Assembly: GCA_000720805.1 (NCBI GenBank)
Contig: JODI01000079.1
Span: 8,282-72,281 of the forward strand
Length of the DNA stretch: 64,000 bases
Source: Streptomyces violaceoruber
GTDB lineage: Bacteria > Actinomycetota > Actinomycetes > Streptomycetales > Streptomycetaceae
Direction of reading: 5' to 3'
Positions 7,310 through 17,942 of this stretch are shown one piece after another (positions within the stretch are counted from its first letter, which is position 1; every line of letters starts with the position of its first letter). Made by a program: the position numbers and the translations under genes. Below the pieces are notes generated by a model, which had not been told where the DNA came from, ran no database searches, and worked only from the letters and a program-made list of their open reading frames with translations.

Positions 7310-8236
7310 TCAGGAGTGTTCGACGAGGGTGTCGGCGAGGACGGGTGCGTCGTCCCGGTCGACGGCGCTGACGGCCACCCGGACGGCCGCCGCCGCTGCC
7401 GTGGCTGCCGGTGCTGCCGCGGAGTCCTGCCGCCACATCCGGATGCGCAGGGTCTCCCCCGGGTAGACGACCCCGGCGAACCGGGTGGCGTACGACCGCA
7501 CCCGGTTCACGTCACCGCCGAGCAGCGTGTCCACGACCGCCTTGAGCGTCATGCCGTAGGTGCACAGCCCGTGCAGGATGGGCCGCTCGAAGCCGGCGAG
7601 CTTGGCGAACTCGGGGTCGGCGTGCAGCGGGTTCCAGTCGCCTGAGAGGCGGTAGAGCAGGGCCTGGTCCTCGCGGACCGGGCGTTCGACGGTCCGGTCG
7701 GGCTCGCCGGCGGGGGGCTCGGTGGGGGTCCCCCCGCTCGAGCGAAGCCGAGAGCGGGGGAGGACGGAGGGGCCGCGGTCGCCGCCCCAGCCGCCTTCTC
7801 CCCGTACGAAGATCTGGGCGTCGTTGGTCCACAACGGGCCGTCGGCGTCGGTGACCTCGGTGCGCATCACGAGGACGGCGGCCTTGACCTTGTCGTACAC
7901 GGCGGCGATGCGGGCGGTGGCGGTCGCCCGGCCCTCGACCGGGATCGGGCGGTGGACGGTGAGCGCCTGGCCGCCGTGCAGGACCTTGGCGAGGTCGACG
8001 TCGACGCCCGGCATGGACAGGCCGCCGATCACGCCCGGCGATCCGGCGCCCGCGACGGTGGCGAAGCTCGGCAGGACGTGCAGCCGGGACTCCAGGGTGT
8101 AGCGCAGTTCGTCGGGGTCGGTGGCGGGGGTGCCGGCGCCGATGCCGAGGTGGTAGAGCTGCACGTCCTTGTGGTCCCAGGCGATCTCGCCGGTCCGGGG
8201 TTCGGCCGCGAGGGCCAGCGCTGCGTCGATGGGCAT
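7310..8236 (-). CDS. MaoC-family enoyl-CoA hydratase, double hot-dog (HtdY-like)
   Basis: A 308-residue two-domain hydratase. The C-terminal hydratase-2 motif is clear: REDQALLYRLSGDWNPLHAD ending in PILHGLCTYG, containing the catalytic Asp and His. Overall it resembles the mycobacterial HtdY/17-beta-HSD4-type (R)-enoyl-CoA hydratases. An extra stretch of about 14 residues (around PSVLPRSRLRSSGGTPTEP) between the two domains is encoded by a palindromic repeat inserted in frame. ATG 8236 has AGGAG upstream. First gene of the MaoC-ADH-SDR operon, with a KstR-type box about 80 bp upstream. Confidence 0.9.
   Translation of the reverse strand: MPIDAALALAAEPRTGEIAWDHKDVQLYHLGIGAGTPATDPDELRYTLESRLHVLPSFATVAGAGSPGVIGGLSMPGVDVDLAKVLHGGQALTVHRPIPVEGRATATARIAAVYDKVKAAVLVMRTEVTDADGPLWTNDAQIFVRGEGGWGGDRGPSVLPRSRLRSSGGTPTEPPAGEPDRTVERPVREDQALLYRLSGDWNPLHADPEFAKLAGFERPILHGLCTYGMTLKAVVDTLLGGDVNRVRSYATRFAGVVYPGETLRIRMWRQDSAAAPAATAAAAAVRVAVSAVDRDDAPVLADTLVEHS
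7724..7765. repeat. palindromic Streptomyces-type REP element inside the MaoC gene
   Basis: An inverted repeat with arms cccccgctc (7731-7739) and gagcgggggg-type (7752-7760), preceded by gggggt and containing gagcgaagccga in the loop. I recall this sequence type as a very common intergenic palindrome in Streptomyces genomes. Here it lies in the hinge between the two hot-dog domains and keeps the frame open. Confidence 0.75.
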
Positions 8237-8317
8237 GGGGCTCCTGACAGTGGCGGCGAAAGACCTCGGCGCAGCCGTCCGCACCGTCGGCCGCACCGAG
8301 GTCGTCACGGGCCGATC

Positions 8318-8331
8318 TAGAACGCGTTCCA
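8318..8331. promoter_or_regulatory. KstR-type operator upstream of the MaoC operon
   Basis: TAGAACGCGTTCCA is an exact match to the KstR consensus tnnAACnnGTTnnA and is nearly palindromic. It lies 82 bp upstream of the MaoC start. Confidence 0.7.
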
Positions 8332-8395
8332 GTCCGGCGCCCTCTGTATAGCCGAGCGGTCGCCAGTTGTGAAGGCTCCTGACGGAGTGTCAGGT

Positions 8396-8580
8396 CGCTC
8401 GGGGCGCCTGATGCTCGGGGCACCGGTGGCAGATCGTCGGGGCCGGGTTGTGGGTGTCAGGTCGGGCGGCAGATCGTGGGGGCCGGGCGGTAGGTGCCAG
8501 GTCGTAGGTGCCCGGTCGTCGCCGGCAGCGTGGGGCCCAGGTTGCAGGTGTCAGGTCGTGGGCGCCAAGTCGTGGGCGGC
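8396..8580. repeat. degenerate tandem repeats, G/T rich
   Basis: Multiple imperfect copies of caggtcgtgggc / ggtaggtgccaggtcgtagg, without a fixed period. The tract is non-coding and upstream of the ABC transporter. Confidence 0.45.
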
Positions 8581-8655
8581 AGTGACATTTGTCCTGCCCG
8601 AGTCCGTACAAGCGCATCTGCCAGGCGGGGGCCCGGGATCCGTAGCGTCGTAGTC

Positions 8656-9567
8656 ATGACGAAGACGACTGGGGCACCACCGGCTGTGTCCTTCACGGGG
8701 GCGGTCAAGACATACGGCGAGGTACGCGCCGTCGACGGGATCGATCTGCGGATCTCACGCGGCGAGACGGTCGCGCTGCTCGGCCGCAACGGCGCCGGCA
8801 AGTCGACCACGATCGCGCTGCTGCTCGGGCTCGTCGAGGCCGACGCGGGCGCGGTCGAGCTCTTCGGGGCAAGCCCGGAGCGCTCCGTGCGCTCGGGACG
8901 GGTGGGCGCCATGCTGCAGGAGGGGCGGGCGGTGCCCCGGGTCACCGTCCGCGAACTGGTCACCTTCGTGGCCGGCCGCTATCCGGCGCCGCTGCCGGTC
9001 GCGCGGGCGCTGGAGCTGGCCGGAATCGCCGAGCTGGCGGGGCGGCGCGTGGACCGGCTCTCCGGCGGGCAGACCCAGCGCGTGCGGTTCGCCGTGGCGC
9101 TCGCCGGGAACCCCTCGCTGATCGTCCTGGACGAGCCGACCGCCGCCCTGGACGTGGAGGCACGGCACGCCTTCTGGGACTCGATGCGGGCGTACGCGCG
9201 CCGGGGCCACACCGTCCTGTTCTCCACGCACCACCTGGAGGAGGCGGACGCGCACGCCGACCGGATCCTCGTCATCGACCGCGGCCGGATCGTCGCCGAC
9301 GGCAGCGGTGACCTGCTCAAGCGGTCGGTGGGCGGCAACCTGGTCTCCTTCGACCTGGCCGGCCGCGGCACGCGGGGCCTGAGCCTGCTGCCCGGCGTGC
9401 GCTCGGTGGAGGTGCGCGGGGACCGGGCACTGCTGCGCACCGACGACTCGGACGCGACGGTGGTCGCCCTGGCCGAACTCGGCGCGGTACGCGGCCTGGA
9501 GGTCGCCCCGGCGTCGCTCGACGACGCGTTCCTCGCACTCACCGCACGGATCCCGGAGGCGGTGTGA
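8656..9567 (+). CDS. ABC transporter ATP-binding protein (ABC-2/drug export type)
   Basis: A 303-residue ATPase: Walker A GRNGAGKST (residues 43-51), signature LSGGQTQRV, Walker B LIVLDEPT and H-loop STHH. It pairs with the permease that starts at its stop codon, and the pair is followed by a two-component system, a common arrangement for antibiotic- or lipid-responsive exporters. No ribosome-binding site precedes ATG 8656, so the transcript may be leaderless. Confidence 0.92.
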   Translation: MTKTTGAPPAVSFTGAVKTYGEVRAVDGIDLRISRGETVALLGRNGAGKSTTIALLLGLVEADAGAVELFGASPERSVRSGRVGAMLQEGRAVPRVTVRELVTFVAGRYPAPLPVARALELAGIAELAGRRVDRLSGGQTQRVRFAVALAGNPSLIVLDEPTAALDVEARHAFWDSMRAYARRGHTVLFSTHHLEEADAHADRILVIDRGRIVADGSGDLLKRSVGGNLVSFDLAGRGTRGLSLLPGVRSVEVRGDRALLRTDDSDATVVALAELGAVRGLEVAPASLDDAFLALTARIPEAV

Positions 9568-10283
9568 TGCTCGACTACCTGCGGCTGGAGGTGCGCCGGA
9601 CCCTGCGGGACGTGGGCTTCGTGATCGGCGGTGTCGCGATGCCGGTCATGATGTACCTGCTGTTCACCAACCTCGGTGAGAACGACGTGAGTTGGAAGGC
9701 CCAGGCGATGGTCGGCATGGCCGCGTACGGCGCGGTCGGCTCGGCCCTCAACACCGGCGGCGGGGTCGCCGAGGACCGGGCCACCGGCTGGCTGCGGCAG
9801 TTGCGGGTGACGCCGATGACCTCGCACCAGGTCGTGGTCGGGCGGGCGCTGACCGGCTCGGTGACGGTGCTCCCGGCGATCGTCGCGGTGCTCGCGGCGG
9901 GCGGACTGCTCAACGGCGTACGCCTGGACGTCTGGCAGTGGGCGCTCGTCGCGGTGCTGCTGTGGCTCGGCTCGATCCCGTTCACGCTGCTCGGGCTCGG
10001 CAACGGCTACCGGCTGACCGCGCAGACCACGGGCGTGGCGAACATGGTGTGCAACCTGGGGCTGGCGGTGGTCGGCGGCCTGTGGTTCCCGGTCACCCTG
10101 TTCCCGGGCTGGCTGCGGTCCCTGTCGGCGTACACCCCGACGAACCGCTTCGCCGAACTGGGCACGTCGGTGACCGGCGGGCACGCGCCGGCGCCCGGTG
10201 CGATCGTGGTGCTGACTGTCTGGCTGCTGGCGTTCGGTTCGTACGCCGCGCTGTCCTACCGCCGGAGCGCGGCGAACATCTGA
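9567..10283 (+). CDS. ABC-2 type transporter permease
   Basis: About 238 residues with six predicted membrane spans and the ABC-2 pattern (GVAEDRATGWLRQLRVTPMTSHQVVVGR; LFPGWLRSLSAYTPTNRFAELG). ATG 9567 overlaps the ATPase stop by one base and has GGAGG seven bases upstream; GTG 9564 is an alternative. It forms the membrane part of the exporter; the substrate is unknown. Confidence 0.9.
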   Translation: MLDYLRLEVRRTLRDVGFVIGGVAMPVMMYLLFTNLGENDVSWKAQAMVGMAAYGAVGSALNTGGGVAEDRATGWLRQLRVTPMTSHQVVVGRALTGSVTVLPAIVAVLAAGGLLNGVRLDVWQWALVAVLLWLGSIPFTLLGLGNGYRLTAQTTGVANMVCNLGLAVVGGLWFPVTLFPGWLRSLSAYTPTNRFAELGTSVTGGHAPAPGAIVVLTVWLLAFGSYAALSYRRSAANI

Positions 10284-10298
10284 TCGGGGGAACGAGAG

Positions 10299-11612
10299 AT
10301 GTCCTGGATACGAGGGGTCACCTGCCAGGTGGACCGGTGGCGGACGGCGCGGGCGCAGTGGCGGGCCGACATGGAGCGGTTCAAGGCCCGGAAGCGGGAG
10401 GCGCACAAGTCCGGGAAGGTGCCCGAGAACCCGGGACCGCCGCCGACCGGCTTCTCGCTGCTGCCGTGGCTGCTGCTGGGCATGGGCTCCTTCTCCAACC
10501 TGCTCCAGGGCAAGACGCCGAACCCCTGGATCGGCGGGCTGGGGCTGTTCACCTTCAACTCGCTCTACATCCACGTCGTGTTCCGCGCTTTCGTGCGGGA
10601 GGCCAGGGAGGCGACCTCGACCCGGGTGGCACTGGTGCTGATGGGCCTGGTGACCTGCGGGCTGGCCCTCGGGTACGGCGGCAACTGGCTGCTGTTCTTC
10701 CCGCTGTTCGGCCTCGCGACCGGCGCGGTCGTCCGCACGCCGCACCTGCGCTGGGCCGGTGCGGGAGTGGCGGTGCTCTCCGGCATCGTCTCGGTCACCC
10801 GCGACGGCTGGGGCGGCCTCAGCATCGCGTACGGCACCTGGATCTCGACGATGGTGACGGCGGCGATCCTGTCCCTGTCCGAGGCGGTGCGGGAACTGCG
10901 GGCGGCCCGCGGGGAGCTGGCGCGACGGGCGGTGGAGCAGGAGCGGCTGCGGTTCTCCCGGGACCTGCACGATCTGCTCGGTCACACGATGTCGGTGATC
11001 GTGGTGAAGGCGGAGGCGGCCCGACGGCTGGCCGACCGGGACCTGACCGCGGCGCTGGACCAGATCACCGACATCGAGTCCGTCGGCCGCCAGGCACTGA
11101 CCGAGATCCGTGAGGCGGTCACCGGCTACCGCGAGGGGAGCCTCACCACGGAACTGGACCGGGCCCGCTCGGCGCTGTCCGCGGCGGGGATCGAGCCCGT
11201 GGTGCGCCAGGTGGGCCCGCCGTTCACCCCGCAGACCGAGGCGCTGCTGAGCTGGGTGGTGCGCGAGGCGGTCACCAACGCCGTACGCCACAGTGGTGCG
11301 ACCCGCTGCGAGATCACGGTCGCCGCCACCGCGGACCATGTGCGCCTGACGGTCGCGGACGACGGCTCCGGCACCTCCACGACCGGTCCCGGCCCCGGCC
11401 CCGGTCCCGCCGAGGACATCGGCGGAACCGGTCTCAAGGGCCTGACCGAACGCCTCGGGGCGGCGGGCGGCTCCCTGCGGGCCGGCCCGTCACCGCGAGG
11501 CGGCTTCACGGTCACCGCCGAACTCCCCGTGGATCAGGGGGAGTCACTCCTGCCTACGTCCTCCGGGGCCTCTACGGCTTCTACGGCCTCTACGGCGCCC
11601 AGGCCGACGTGA
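10299..11612 (+). CDS. sensor histidine kinase, DesK/HisKA_3 type
   Basis: 437 residues. Four to five membrane spans (about residues 50-195) are followed by a dimerisation helix with the phospho-acceptor His224 in FSRDLHDLLGHTMSVI. The ATPase domain has REAVTNAVRHSG (N box) and GTGLKGLTERL (G box). It is likely cotranscribed with the ABC transporter and should phosphorylate the downstream LuxR-type regulator. A Gly-Pro repeat sits inside the ATP lid and a low-complexity Ser/Thr/Ala tail runs into a 33-bp repeat array. Confidence 0.92.
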   Translation: MSWIRGVTCQVDRWRTARAQWRADMERFKARKREAHKSGKVPENPGPPPTGFSLLPWLLLGMGSFSNLLQGKTPNPWIGGLGLFTFNSLYIHVVFRAFVREAREATSTRVALVLMGLVTCGLALGYGGNWLLFFPLFGLATGAVVRTPHLRWAGAGVAVLSGIVSVTRDGWGGLSIAYGTWISTMVTAAILSLSEAVRELRAARGELARRAVEQERLRFSRDLHDLLGHTMSVIVVKAEAARRLADRDLTAALDQITDIESVGRQALTEIREAVTGYREGSLTTELDRARSALSAAGIEPVVRQVGPPFTPQTEALLSWVVREAVTNAVRHSGATRCEITVAATADHVRLTVADDGSGTSTTGPGPGPGPAEDIGGTGLKGLTERLGAAGGSLRAGPSPRGGFTVTAELPVDQGESLLPTSSGASTASTASTAPRPT

Positions 11613-11621
11613 CCGCCCAAC

Positions 11622-11780
11622 CACGGCCGCCCACCTCACGGCATCCGCCCAACCCACGGCCGCCCACCTCACGGCATCCGCCCAACCCACGGCCGCCCAC
11701 CTCACGGCTTCCGCCCACCTCACGGCATCTGCTCAGCCCACGTCGTGCGCCCACCTCACGCCACCCGTCCAACTCACGCC
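11622..11780. repeat. 33-bp tandem repeats between kinase and response regulator
   Basis: Three copies at 11622, 11655 and 11688 start with cacggccgcccacctcacgg, and a shorter sub-repeat (cgcccacctcacggc) continues to about 11780. The array separates the kinase stop from the regulator and makes a 234-bp gap in an otherwise tight operon. Confidence 0.8.
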
Positions 11781-11846
11781 ATCCGCCCAGAACATGGCGC
11801 TGTCGAAGCCGTCGATCCGCCGTTGCCCGCCACCTACGCTTGGCCC

Positions 11847-12488
11847 GTGAACGAGATGCCCGGAGATCACCGGCCGCCGACGCGCGTGAGGGTCCTGCTC
11901 GCCGAGGACCAGGGAATGATGCGGGGCGCCCTCGCCCTGCTGCTCGGCATGGAGGAGGACATGGAGGTCGTCGCCCAGGTGGCGGCGGGCGACGCGATCG
12001 TGGACGCCGCGCTGACCCACCGGCCGGACGTGGCCCTGCTGGACATCGAACTGCCGGGCATGAGCGGCCTGGACGCGGCGGCCGAACTGCGCCGACAGCT
12101 CCCGCGGTGCCGGGTGCTGATCCTCACCACCTTCGGACGGCCCGGCTATCTGCGCCGTGCCATGGAGGCCGGCGCGGCGGGCTTCCTGGTCAAGGACGGT
12201 CCGGTGGAGGAACTCGCCGCCGCGATCCGGCGCGTACTGGACGGCGAGACGGTCATCGACCCGGCGCTCGCGGCAGCCGCGCTCGGCGCCGGCCCCAATC
12301 CGCTCACGGCCCGCGAGTGCGACGCCCTCAAGGCCTCCGCGGACGGCGCGACCGTCGCCGACATCGCCGCCCGCCTCCACCTCTCGGAGTCCACGGTCCG
12401 CAACTACCTCTCCTCCGCCATCGGGAAAACGGGCACCCGCAACCGCATGGAGGCAATGCGGGAGGCCCGCCGTCAGGGTTGGCTGTAG
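11847..12488 (+). CDS. response regulator, NarL/LuxR family
   Basis: 213 residues: receiver domain with acidic pair in LLAEDQG, phospho-acceptor Asp66 in VALLDIELPG and Lys in FLVKDG, then a LuxR-type helix-turn-helix (VADIAARLHLSESTVRNYLSSAIGKTG has the usual spacing). The start is set at GTG 11847 since TACGCT lies six bases upstream, fitting a leaderless promoter; ATG 11856 is an alternative. It is partner of the upstream kinase and probably controls the ABC exporter. Confidence 0.92.
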   Translation: MNEMPGDHRPPTRVRVLLAEDQGMMRGALALLLGMEEDMEVVAQVAAGDAIVDAALTHRPDVALLDIELPGMSGLDAAAELRRQLPRCRVLILTTFGRPGYLRRAMEAGAAGFLVKDGPVEELAAAIRRVLDGETVIDPALAAAALGAGPNPLTARECDALKASADGATVADIAARLHLSESTVRNYLSSAIGKTGTRNRMEAMREARRQGWL

Positions 12489-12574
12489 TCCAGAACAGTC
12501 ACAGCAACGGAGCAGTCCCCAAAAGGCCCCACCGGAACGCCGCCCCTCAACTGGAACCCAGCCCTCCCGCCCCC

Positions 12575-14005
12575 TCAGCCCGTCGGAACCCTCCGCGGCA
12601 GCGCGAGGAGCATCAGCACCAGCCCGCCCAGCAGTACTCCGGTGCCCACCCGGAACACCAGCGCGTACCCGTCCGTCAGCGCTCCCGGGGTGTCGCCGCC
12701 CTCCGAACGTGCCGCCGCGATGGTCGACATGACGGCGAGGCCCAGGGAACCGCCCATGGTGCGGGAGGTGTTGACGAGGCCGGAGACCAGGCCGGCCTCT
12801 CCCGGTGTCGCCCCGGACGTGGCGAGGGCGGCCAGCGGGGTGGTGGCGAGGCCCGCGCCGAGCATCATCAGGATGCCGGGGATCATGATCGCGGTGAGAT
12901 AGGTCCCGTCGGCCCGCAGCGTCGACTGCCAGGCGAAACCGGCGGCAGCCACCGCCGTTCCCAGGACCGCCACGGTGCGCGGTCCGAGCGTCCGCATGAA
13001 CCGGGGGGCGAGCTTCGACCCGAGGATCACGGCCAGCGAGCTCGGTACGAGGGCGAGTCCGGCGTCCAGCGGGGAGTAGCCGAGGACGTTCTGGGCGTAC
13101 AGCGTCATGAAGAACCACATGCAGAACATCGCCGAGCCGCTGAGGAACATCGCCGCGTTCGCCGACCACACCGCCCGCACCCGCAGCAGCGGGAGCGGCA
13201 TCAGCGGAGCCACCGTACGGGACTCGACGGCGAGGAAGAGGGCGATCAGCGCGAGGCCGGCCAGCAGTGACACCACGGTCGTCACGGCCGTCCAGCCGGC
13301 CGCCTCGGTCTGCGAGATGCCGTACGCCAGGGTCGCCAGGCCCGCGGTCGCCAGCAGCGCGCCGGGCAGGTCGAGGCGCCGTCCGTCCCCGGCGCGGCTC
13401 TCGGGCAGCCGGAGCACCGAGCCGACCAGGACGATCGCACCGATCGGCACGTTGATCAGCAGCACCCAGCGCCAGGACAGCACGTCCACCAGCGCCCCGC
13501 CGACCAGCCCGCCGGCCGCACCGCCGCCCCCGCCGACGGCCGTCCAGGTCGCGATCGCGCGGGCGCGGGCCGGGCCCTGCGGTACGGCGGACGTGACGAT
13601 CGTCAGCGTGGCGGGCGCGAGGACCGCCGCTCCCAGCCCCTGCACGGCCCGCGCCACCAGCAGCTGCCAGCTCTCCTGGGCGAGGCCGCCGCCCAGCGAG
13701 GCCAGCGTGAACAGACCGAGGCCCACGACGAACATCCGTTTGCGGCCGTAGAGGTCGCCGGCCCGTCCGCCGAGCAGCATGAACCCCGCGAAGGCGATGG
13801 AGTACGCGTTGACCACCCACTGCAGGCCCTGCTCACTCAGCCCGAGGTCGGCCCGCATCGACGGCAGCGCCACATTGACGACGGACACGTCGAGCACGAC
13901 CAGGAACTGTCCGGCACAGGCGAGCACCACCAGCAGCCAGGCGGGAGGGCCGGTACGTGGGCGGGACGTACGCGTCACGTCAGCGGATTCGAGCATGACG
14001 GCCAT
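12575..14005 (-). CDS. MFS drug exporter, DHA2 (14-TM) family
   Basis: A 476-residue transporter with the family motif LDVSVVNVALPSM near residue 40, motif A GGRAGDLYGRKRM, and about fourteen hydrophobic spans. It should export drugs or metabolites by proton antiport. It runs convergent to the response regulator and divergent from a second exporter across a 270-bp gap. Confidence 0.9.
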   Translation of the reverse strand: MAVMLESADVTRTSRPRTGPPAWLLVVLACAGQFLVVLDVSVVNVALPSMRADLGLSEQGLQWVVNAYSIAFAGFMLLGGRAGDLYGRKRMFVVGLGLFTLASLGGGLAQESWQLLVARAVQGLGAAVLAPATLTIVTSAVPQGPARARAIATWTAVGGGGGAAGGLVGGALVDVLSWRWVLLINVPIGAIVLVGSVLRLPESRAGDGRRLDLPGALLATAGLATLAYGISQTEAAGWTAVTTVVSLLAGLALIALFLAVESRTVAPLMPLPLLRVRAVWSANAAMFLSGSAMFCMWFFMTLYAQNVLGYSPLDAGLALVPSSLAVILGSKLAPRFMRTLGPRTVAVLGTAVAAAGFAWQSTLRADGTYLTAIMIPGILMMLGAGLATTPLAALATSGATPGEAGLVSGLVNTSRTMGGSLGLAVMSTIAAARSEGGDTPGALTDGYALVFRVGTGVLLGGLVLMLLALPRRVPTG

Positions 14006-14275
14006 GCTCTCAACGGAGCGACGGCCGCCGCATCGGGATTTCGGCCCGGCTGACCTCGGCCCCGGGGCCTACTCCCCCACCTGCTCCTCCGCCTGCCCCG
14101 AAGGCGCGAACCCCAAGAGAAGATAAAGAAATCGTTAGTACGCCAAAGCATCGGAATAGTTGCCCAGGCGCACAGGGTTCACCTTGCACGTACTCGTTAC
14201 AGGTACTCGTGCACACCTCCGTTCTCGTGCATGTGTTCGTTGCACCTCCGTTCCCAGGCCTGGAGGCCTCACTTC
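14006..14275. promoter_or_regulatory. divergent promoter region between two MFS exporters
   Basis: The 270-bp spacer is less G+C rich near 14110-14220 (gaagataaagaaatcgttagtacg). It holds imperfect repeats of gtactcgt and gcac(ac)ctccgttc between 14175 and 14255 just before the second exporter. Likely promoter and regulator sites; no regulator gene is adjacent. Confidence 0.4.
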
Positions 14276-16833
<2,558 letters not shown>

Positions 16834-16842
16834 GGGCCCGGT

Positions 16843-16848
16843 TAGAGT
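16843..16848 (+). promoter_or_regulatory. -10 box for a leaderless amidase transcript
   Basis: TAGAGT fits the actinobacterial -10 consensus and lies seven bases before GTG 16856, which has no ribosome-binding site. No clear -35 is seen. Confidence 0.5.
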
Positions 16849-16855
16849 CGCAGAC

Positions 16856-17836
16856 GTGTCGTACGTAGGCCCTGACTTCGAACCGTCCGAGCCCCGCCGT
16901 CCCCGGCGCGGCCCGTTGACCATCGCTCTCGCCGCACTTGTGCCGGGCGCCCTGCTGGGGTGGCTGGTGTACGAGGCGGTGGGTGGCGGCGGGGACTCCG
17001 GCGGCTCCGCCGGCGCGGTGGGGACCGCCGCCTCCGCGAGCGTGCCCGCCTCCCCCACAACGCCGAGGTCCGCGCGTGACGACGACAAACCGGGCGGCTC
17101 TCCGAAGCCGACTCCGGCCGCGACGCCGTCGACGTCAGCCCCCGGCTCCGGGTCCGGGTCCGGGTCCCTCAAGGGCAAGGTCGTCGTCATCGACCCGGGG
17201 CACAACACCGGCAACTTCCGGCACGCCGCCGAGATCAACCGCAAGGTGAACATCGGGACCAACTCGAAGGAGTGCGACACCACCGGGACGGCCACCAACT
17301 CCGGTTACGAGGAAGCCCGGTTCACGCTGGACGTGGCCCACCGGATGCGCACGCTGCTCCAGGAGCAGGGCGCCACGGTGGAGCTGACGCAGGACGGTGA
17401 CCGGCCGTACGGTCCGTGCGTGGACGAGCGCGCCCTGATCGGCAACCGGGCGCACGCGGACGCCGTGGTGTCGATCCACGCGGACGGCTCGGCGGCCGGC
17501 AACCGCGGATTCCATGTGATCCTGCCGGGCCGGGTGCACGCGGGCGCCGCCGACACCCGTGCCATCGTGGCCCCTTCGCGTGCGCTCGGCGAGCGCGTCG
17601 CGGGCACCTTCGTACGCGTCACGGGCAGCGCGCCGTCCAACTACATCGGTGGCGGTACCGGCCTGGTCACCCGTACCGACCTGGGCGGACTCAATCTCTC
17701 CACGGTCCCCAAGGTGTTCATCGAGTGCGGCAACATGCGCGACGGCAAGGACGCGGCACTGCTGACGAGTGGGGTGTGGCGGCAGAAGGCGGCGCAGGGG
17801 ATCTCGGACGGCATCGCAGGCTTCCTGCGGAAGTAG
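16856..17836 (+). CDS. membrane-anchored N-acetylmuramoyl-L-alanine amidase (Amidase_3)
   Basis: 326 residues. One membrane span near residues 20-43 is followed by a Ser/Pro/Gly-rich linker and, from about residue 105, an Amidase_3 domain. Zinc ligands are visible in VVVIDPGHN, in SGYEEARF and in VVSIHADGS, and the catalytic Glu in KVFIECGNMRD. It should cleave the amide between MurNAc and the stem peptide at the outer face of the membrane. The start is GTG 16856 because of the well-placed -10 box. Confidence 0.92.
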   Translation: MSYVGPDFEPSEPRRPRRGPLTIALAALVPGALLGWLVYEAVGGGGDSGGSAGAVGTAASASVPASPTTPRSARDDDKPGGSPKPTPAATPSTSAPGSGSGSGSLKGKVVVIDPGHNTGNFRHAAEINRKVNIGTNSKECDTTGTATNSGYEEARFTLDVAHRMRTLLQEQGATVELTQDGDRPYGPCVDERALIGNRAHADAVVSIHADGSAAGNRGFHVILPGRVHAGAADTRAIVAPSRALGERVAGTFVRVTGSAPSNYIGGGTGLVTRTDLGGLNLSTVPKVFIECGNMRDGKDAALLTSGVWRQKAAQGISDGIAGFLRK

Positions 17837-17903
17837 ATGACAGGCCGTCGAGTCATTCGCACTCGGTCCGGGCCAGGGGCCTGTCCTTCGTCGGCAGAAC
17901 GGG

Positions 17904-17935
17904 TTGACCTTCACGCTTGGGTCAATCCCTAGCGT
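17904..17935 (+). promoter_or_regulatory. MerR-type promoter with dyad in a long spacer
   Basis: TTGACC (17904-17909) and TAGCGT (17930-17935) are separated by 20 bp, longer than usual. A perfect dyad TTGACC-n10-GGTCAA occupies the -35 and spacer. Such stretched spacers are the hallmark of MerR-activated promoters, and a MerR gene lies one gene downstream. Confidence 0.65.
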
Positions 17936-17942
17936 CGTCGGC

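Larger units (their letters stand above)
8237..8655. other. intergenic region between MaoC operon and ABC transporter
   Basis: This 419-bp gap carries the divergent promoters. It includes the KstR-type palindrome at 8318-8331 and a degenerate G/T-rich tandem tract from about 8396 to 8580 (recurrent caggtcgtgggc and ggtcgtaggtgcc). No convincing gene is seen in it. Confidence 0.6.

Noticed and set aside
8979..11339. Very long open frame on the minus strand opposite the ABC transporter and kinase genes
   Set aside because: Its translation is Arg/Pro/Gly/His-rich without domains, and the plus-strand genes have full motifs and correct third-position bias. It is a GC-rich antisense shadow.
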